Source: Anaerolineae bacterium
Lineage (GTDB): Bacteria; Chloroflexota; Anaerolineae; JAFGEY01
NCBI GenBank assembly: GCA_016931365.1
Contig: JAFGEY010000536.1
Span: 1 to 40,403 of the forward strand
DNA length: 40,403 bases
Direction of reading: 5' to 3'
Position numbers and translations under genes: made by a program. Below are positions 38,947 through 40,403 of this stretch, piece after piece. Under the pieces are notes generated by a model that worked only from the letters and a program-made list of their open reading frames with translations, was not told where the DNA came from and ran no database searches. Within the stretch, counting starts at the first letter, position 1; every line of letters starts with the position of its first letter.

Positions 38947-40403
38947 GTGACCGTTATCCCAGCCCCGCCCGAGGCACAGACAGCAAAATCTCACATTACA
39001 CTTGACGTAAACCCATTATTTACCTATATCCGCCAGGTTTTGACTTTCTTCGCCCGCCCCATCATCCTCTTGCGCACCTACCGGGTCGCCAACTTGCGCT
39101 ACGATCTGATCGCCGGATTGACCGTGGCCATCATCTCTCTGCCGCAGTCCATCGCCTTTGCGCTGATCTCCGAGCTGCCCGCCCAGGTTGGTTTGTACAC
39201 CGCCATTGTCGGTTCCATCGTCGGCGCGCTGTGGGGGTCGTCGAACCACCTGCAAACCGGCCCCACCAACACCACGTCGCTGCTGGTGCTTTCCACCCTG
39301 CTGGCCGTCGCCCAGCCCAACACGCCCGAATACCTGGCCGCCGCCGGGATGATGGCCCTGCTGGTGGGTCTTTTCCGGCTGTTGTTAGGTCTGGCACGCC
39401 TGGGGGTGCTGGTCAATTTTGTTTCCGATTCCGTCATCGTCGGATTCACATCGGGCGCCGGCATTTTGCTCATTTTCAACCAGATTCGCAATCTGCTCAG
39501 GTTAGAAATCCCATCGACGCCCACCCTGTGGCAAACAATTCCGCTGATCGTAACCCATCTGCTCCAGACACATTGGCCCAGCCTGCTGATCGGCGCAGCG
39601 ACCATCGCCATCATCGTCGTCTTGCGCCGGATCAACCCCAGGTGGCCCGGCCCGCTGATCGCCATGGTCGCCGCCTCGGCGGTGGTCGCCCTGCTGGGCC
39701 TCGACGCGCAAGGCGTGCGCATCGTCGGTGCGATGCCGCACGGCCTGCCGCAGTTGGCGCGCCTGCCACTTGGCGACTGGAAACTCGCCAGCCAGCTTGC
39801 CACCGGCTCGCTCGCCATCGCCGTCATCGGGCTGGTCGAGACGATCTCGATTGCGCGCATGGTCGCCGCCCGCACCGGGCAGCGGTTGGACAGCAACCAG
39901 GAGTTCGTCGGGCAAGGGCTGGCCAACATTGCCAGCGCGTTTTTCTCCGGCTATACCTGCGCCGGCTCTTTTACCCGCACGCCGGTCAACTATGAGGCCG
40001 GCGCGCGCACGCCGTTGGCCAGCGCCTTTTCGGGCCTGCTGGTGCTGGTGGTCATGCTGGTACTGGCTCCTCTGGCCGCCTATGTGCCCCTGGCGGCGCT
40101 GGCCGGCACGCTGATGCTCACCGCCTATGGGCTGATCGACAAGACCAAGATCGCCCGCGTGTGGCGCAGCGCCCCCGGCGACCGGCTGATCATGATCGTC
40201 ACCTGCGCCGGCGCGCTGGCCCTGCCACTGCAATACGCCGTGCTCAGCGGCATTGCCCTTTCGGTGGGATATTACCTCATCCGCACCAGCAAGCCGCGCG
40301 TCCACACTGTGCTGCCCGACGATCAGTTCAGACACCTGAGCCACCAACCCGGCAAACCGCCCTGCCCGCAGTTCAGCATCGTCGAGGTGCTGGGCGACAT
40401 GTA
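38947..40403 (+). CDS. SulP-family inorganic anion transporter (partial, C-terminus missing)
   Basis: The frame opens at a GTG at 38947 with AAGGAG upstream and runs off the window end; 485 codons are visible. After about 45 residues the membrane domain begins with 'DLIAGLTVAIISLPQSIAFALI', followed by 'VGLYTAIVGSIVGALWGSSNHLQTGPTNTTSLL', the SulP helix 1-3 signature. About a dozen helices follow, including 'GQGLANIASAFFSGYTCAGSFTRTPVNYEAGART', a strongly conserved SulP motif. The last visible residues ('QFSIVEVLGDM') fit the start of a STAS domain. SulP proteins carry sulfate, bicarbonate or other anions with H+ or Na+; the substrate cannot be told here. It has its own promoter and so need not depend on the DUF123 gene. 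Confidence 0.93.
   Translation, partial: MTVIPAPPEAQTAKSHITLDVNPLFTYIRQVLTFFARPIILLRTYRVANLRYDLIAGLTVAIISLPQSIAFALISELPAQVGLYTAIVGSIVGALWGSSNHLQTGPTNTTSLLVLSTLLAVAQPNTPEYLAAAGMMALLVGLFRLLLGLARLGVLVNFVSDSVIVGFTSGAGILLIFNQIRNLLRLEIPSTPTLWQTIPLIVTHLLQTHWPSLLIGAATIAIIVVLRRINPRWPGPLIAMVAASAVVALLGLDAQGVRIVGAMPHGLPQLARLPLGDWKLASQLATGSLAIAVIGLVETISIARMVAARTGQRLDSNQEFVGQGLANIASAFFSGYTCAGSFTRTPVNYEAGARTPLASAFSGLLVLVVMLVLAPLAAYVPLAALAGTLMLTAYGLIDKTKIARVWRSAPGDRLIMIVTCAGALALPLQYAVLSGIALSVGYYLIRTSKPRVHTVLPDDQFRHLSHQPGKPPCPQFSIVEVLGDM

Overview
The window is GC-rich, densely coded and looks chromosomal. The gene content points to Chloroflexota, most likely an Anaerolineae-type lineage. The evidence is membrane Ser/Thr kinases with Pro/Thr-rich linkers and beta-propellers, zinc-ribbon/TPR proteins, a split glycine decarboxylase (gcvPA/gcvPB), GAF-rich hybrid kinases, and degenerate heptanucleotide repeats between genes. 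This assignment is inferred from family knowledge; the window has no rRNA or tRNA to confirm it. I see no CRISPR array, phage, transposase or recognisable defence system.

Layout. 1-5015 (minus): a tightly coupled cassette of dinB (Pol IV), a DnaE2-type polymerase, an unknown 173-aa protein and the start of an ECF-transporter S component. 5178-7310 (minus): an acetamidase/formamidase and an enolase-superfamily sugar-acid dehydratase. 7486-13682 (minus): a transmembrane Ser/Thr kinase with an LVIVD propeller, and a giant zinc-ribbon/TPR/SH3 membrane protein. 13945-16163 (minus): an SDR sugar epimerase/dehydrogenase and a GH4 glycosidase. 16464-24710 (plus): a seven-gene efflux operon (TetR regulator, two ABC-2 permeases, two ATPases, two HlyD-type adaptors) with a near-ideal promoter and operator. 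24769-29016 (plus): a second signalling cluster (zinc-ribbon/TPR/PD40-propeller protein, triple-zinc-ribbon protein, Ser/Thr kinase). 29113-31653: a MurF-like/alanine racemase fusion. 31789-35040: gcvH-gcvPA-gcvPB. 35088-38312 (minus): a hybrid histidine kinase. 38431-40403 (plus): a DUF123 protein and the start of a SulP anion transporter.

How the genes work together. The polymerase cassette is a likely translesion-synthesis unit with an unknown co-translated partner. The efflux operon resembles the E. coli cecR-ybhGFSR design, but every component is separate and duplicated. The two kinase loci share one parts list: cytosolic zinc ribbon, membrane anchor, TPRs, Pro/Thr linker and beta-propeller. 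The propeller sits on the kinase in one locus and on the zinc-ribbon/TPR protein in the other. This pair of loci is my best candidate for an under-described system.

At DNA level the most striking feature is a set of degenerate 7-bp repeats at gene junctions of the efflux operon, one array being read in frame inside an adaptor gene. There are also a dispersed ~80-bp repeat whose end supplies a ribosome-binding site, and several promoters placed so that the transcript would be leaderless. No gap between annotated genes exceeds 300 bases.
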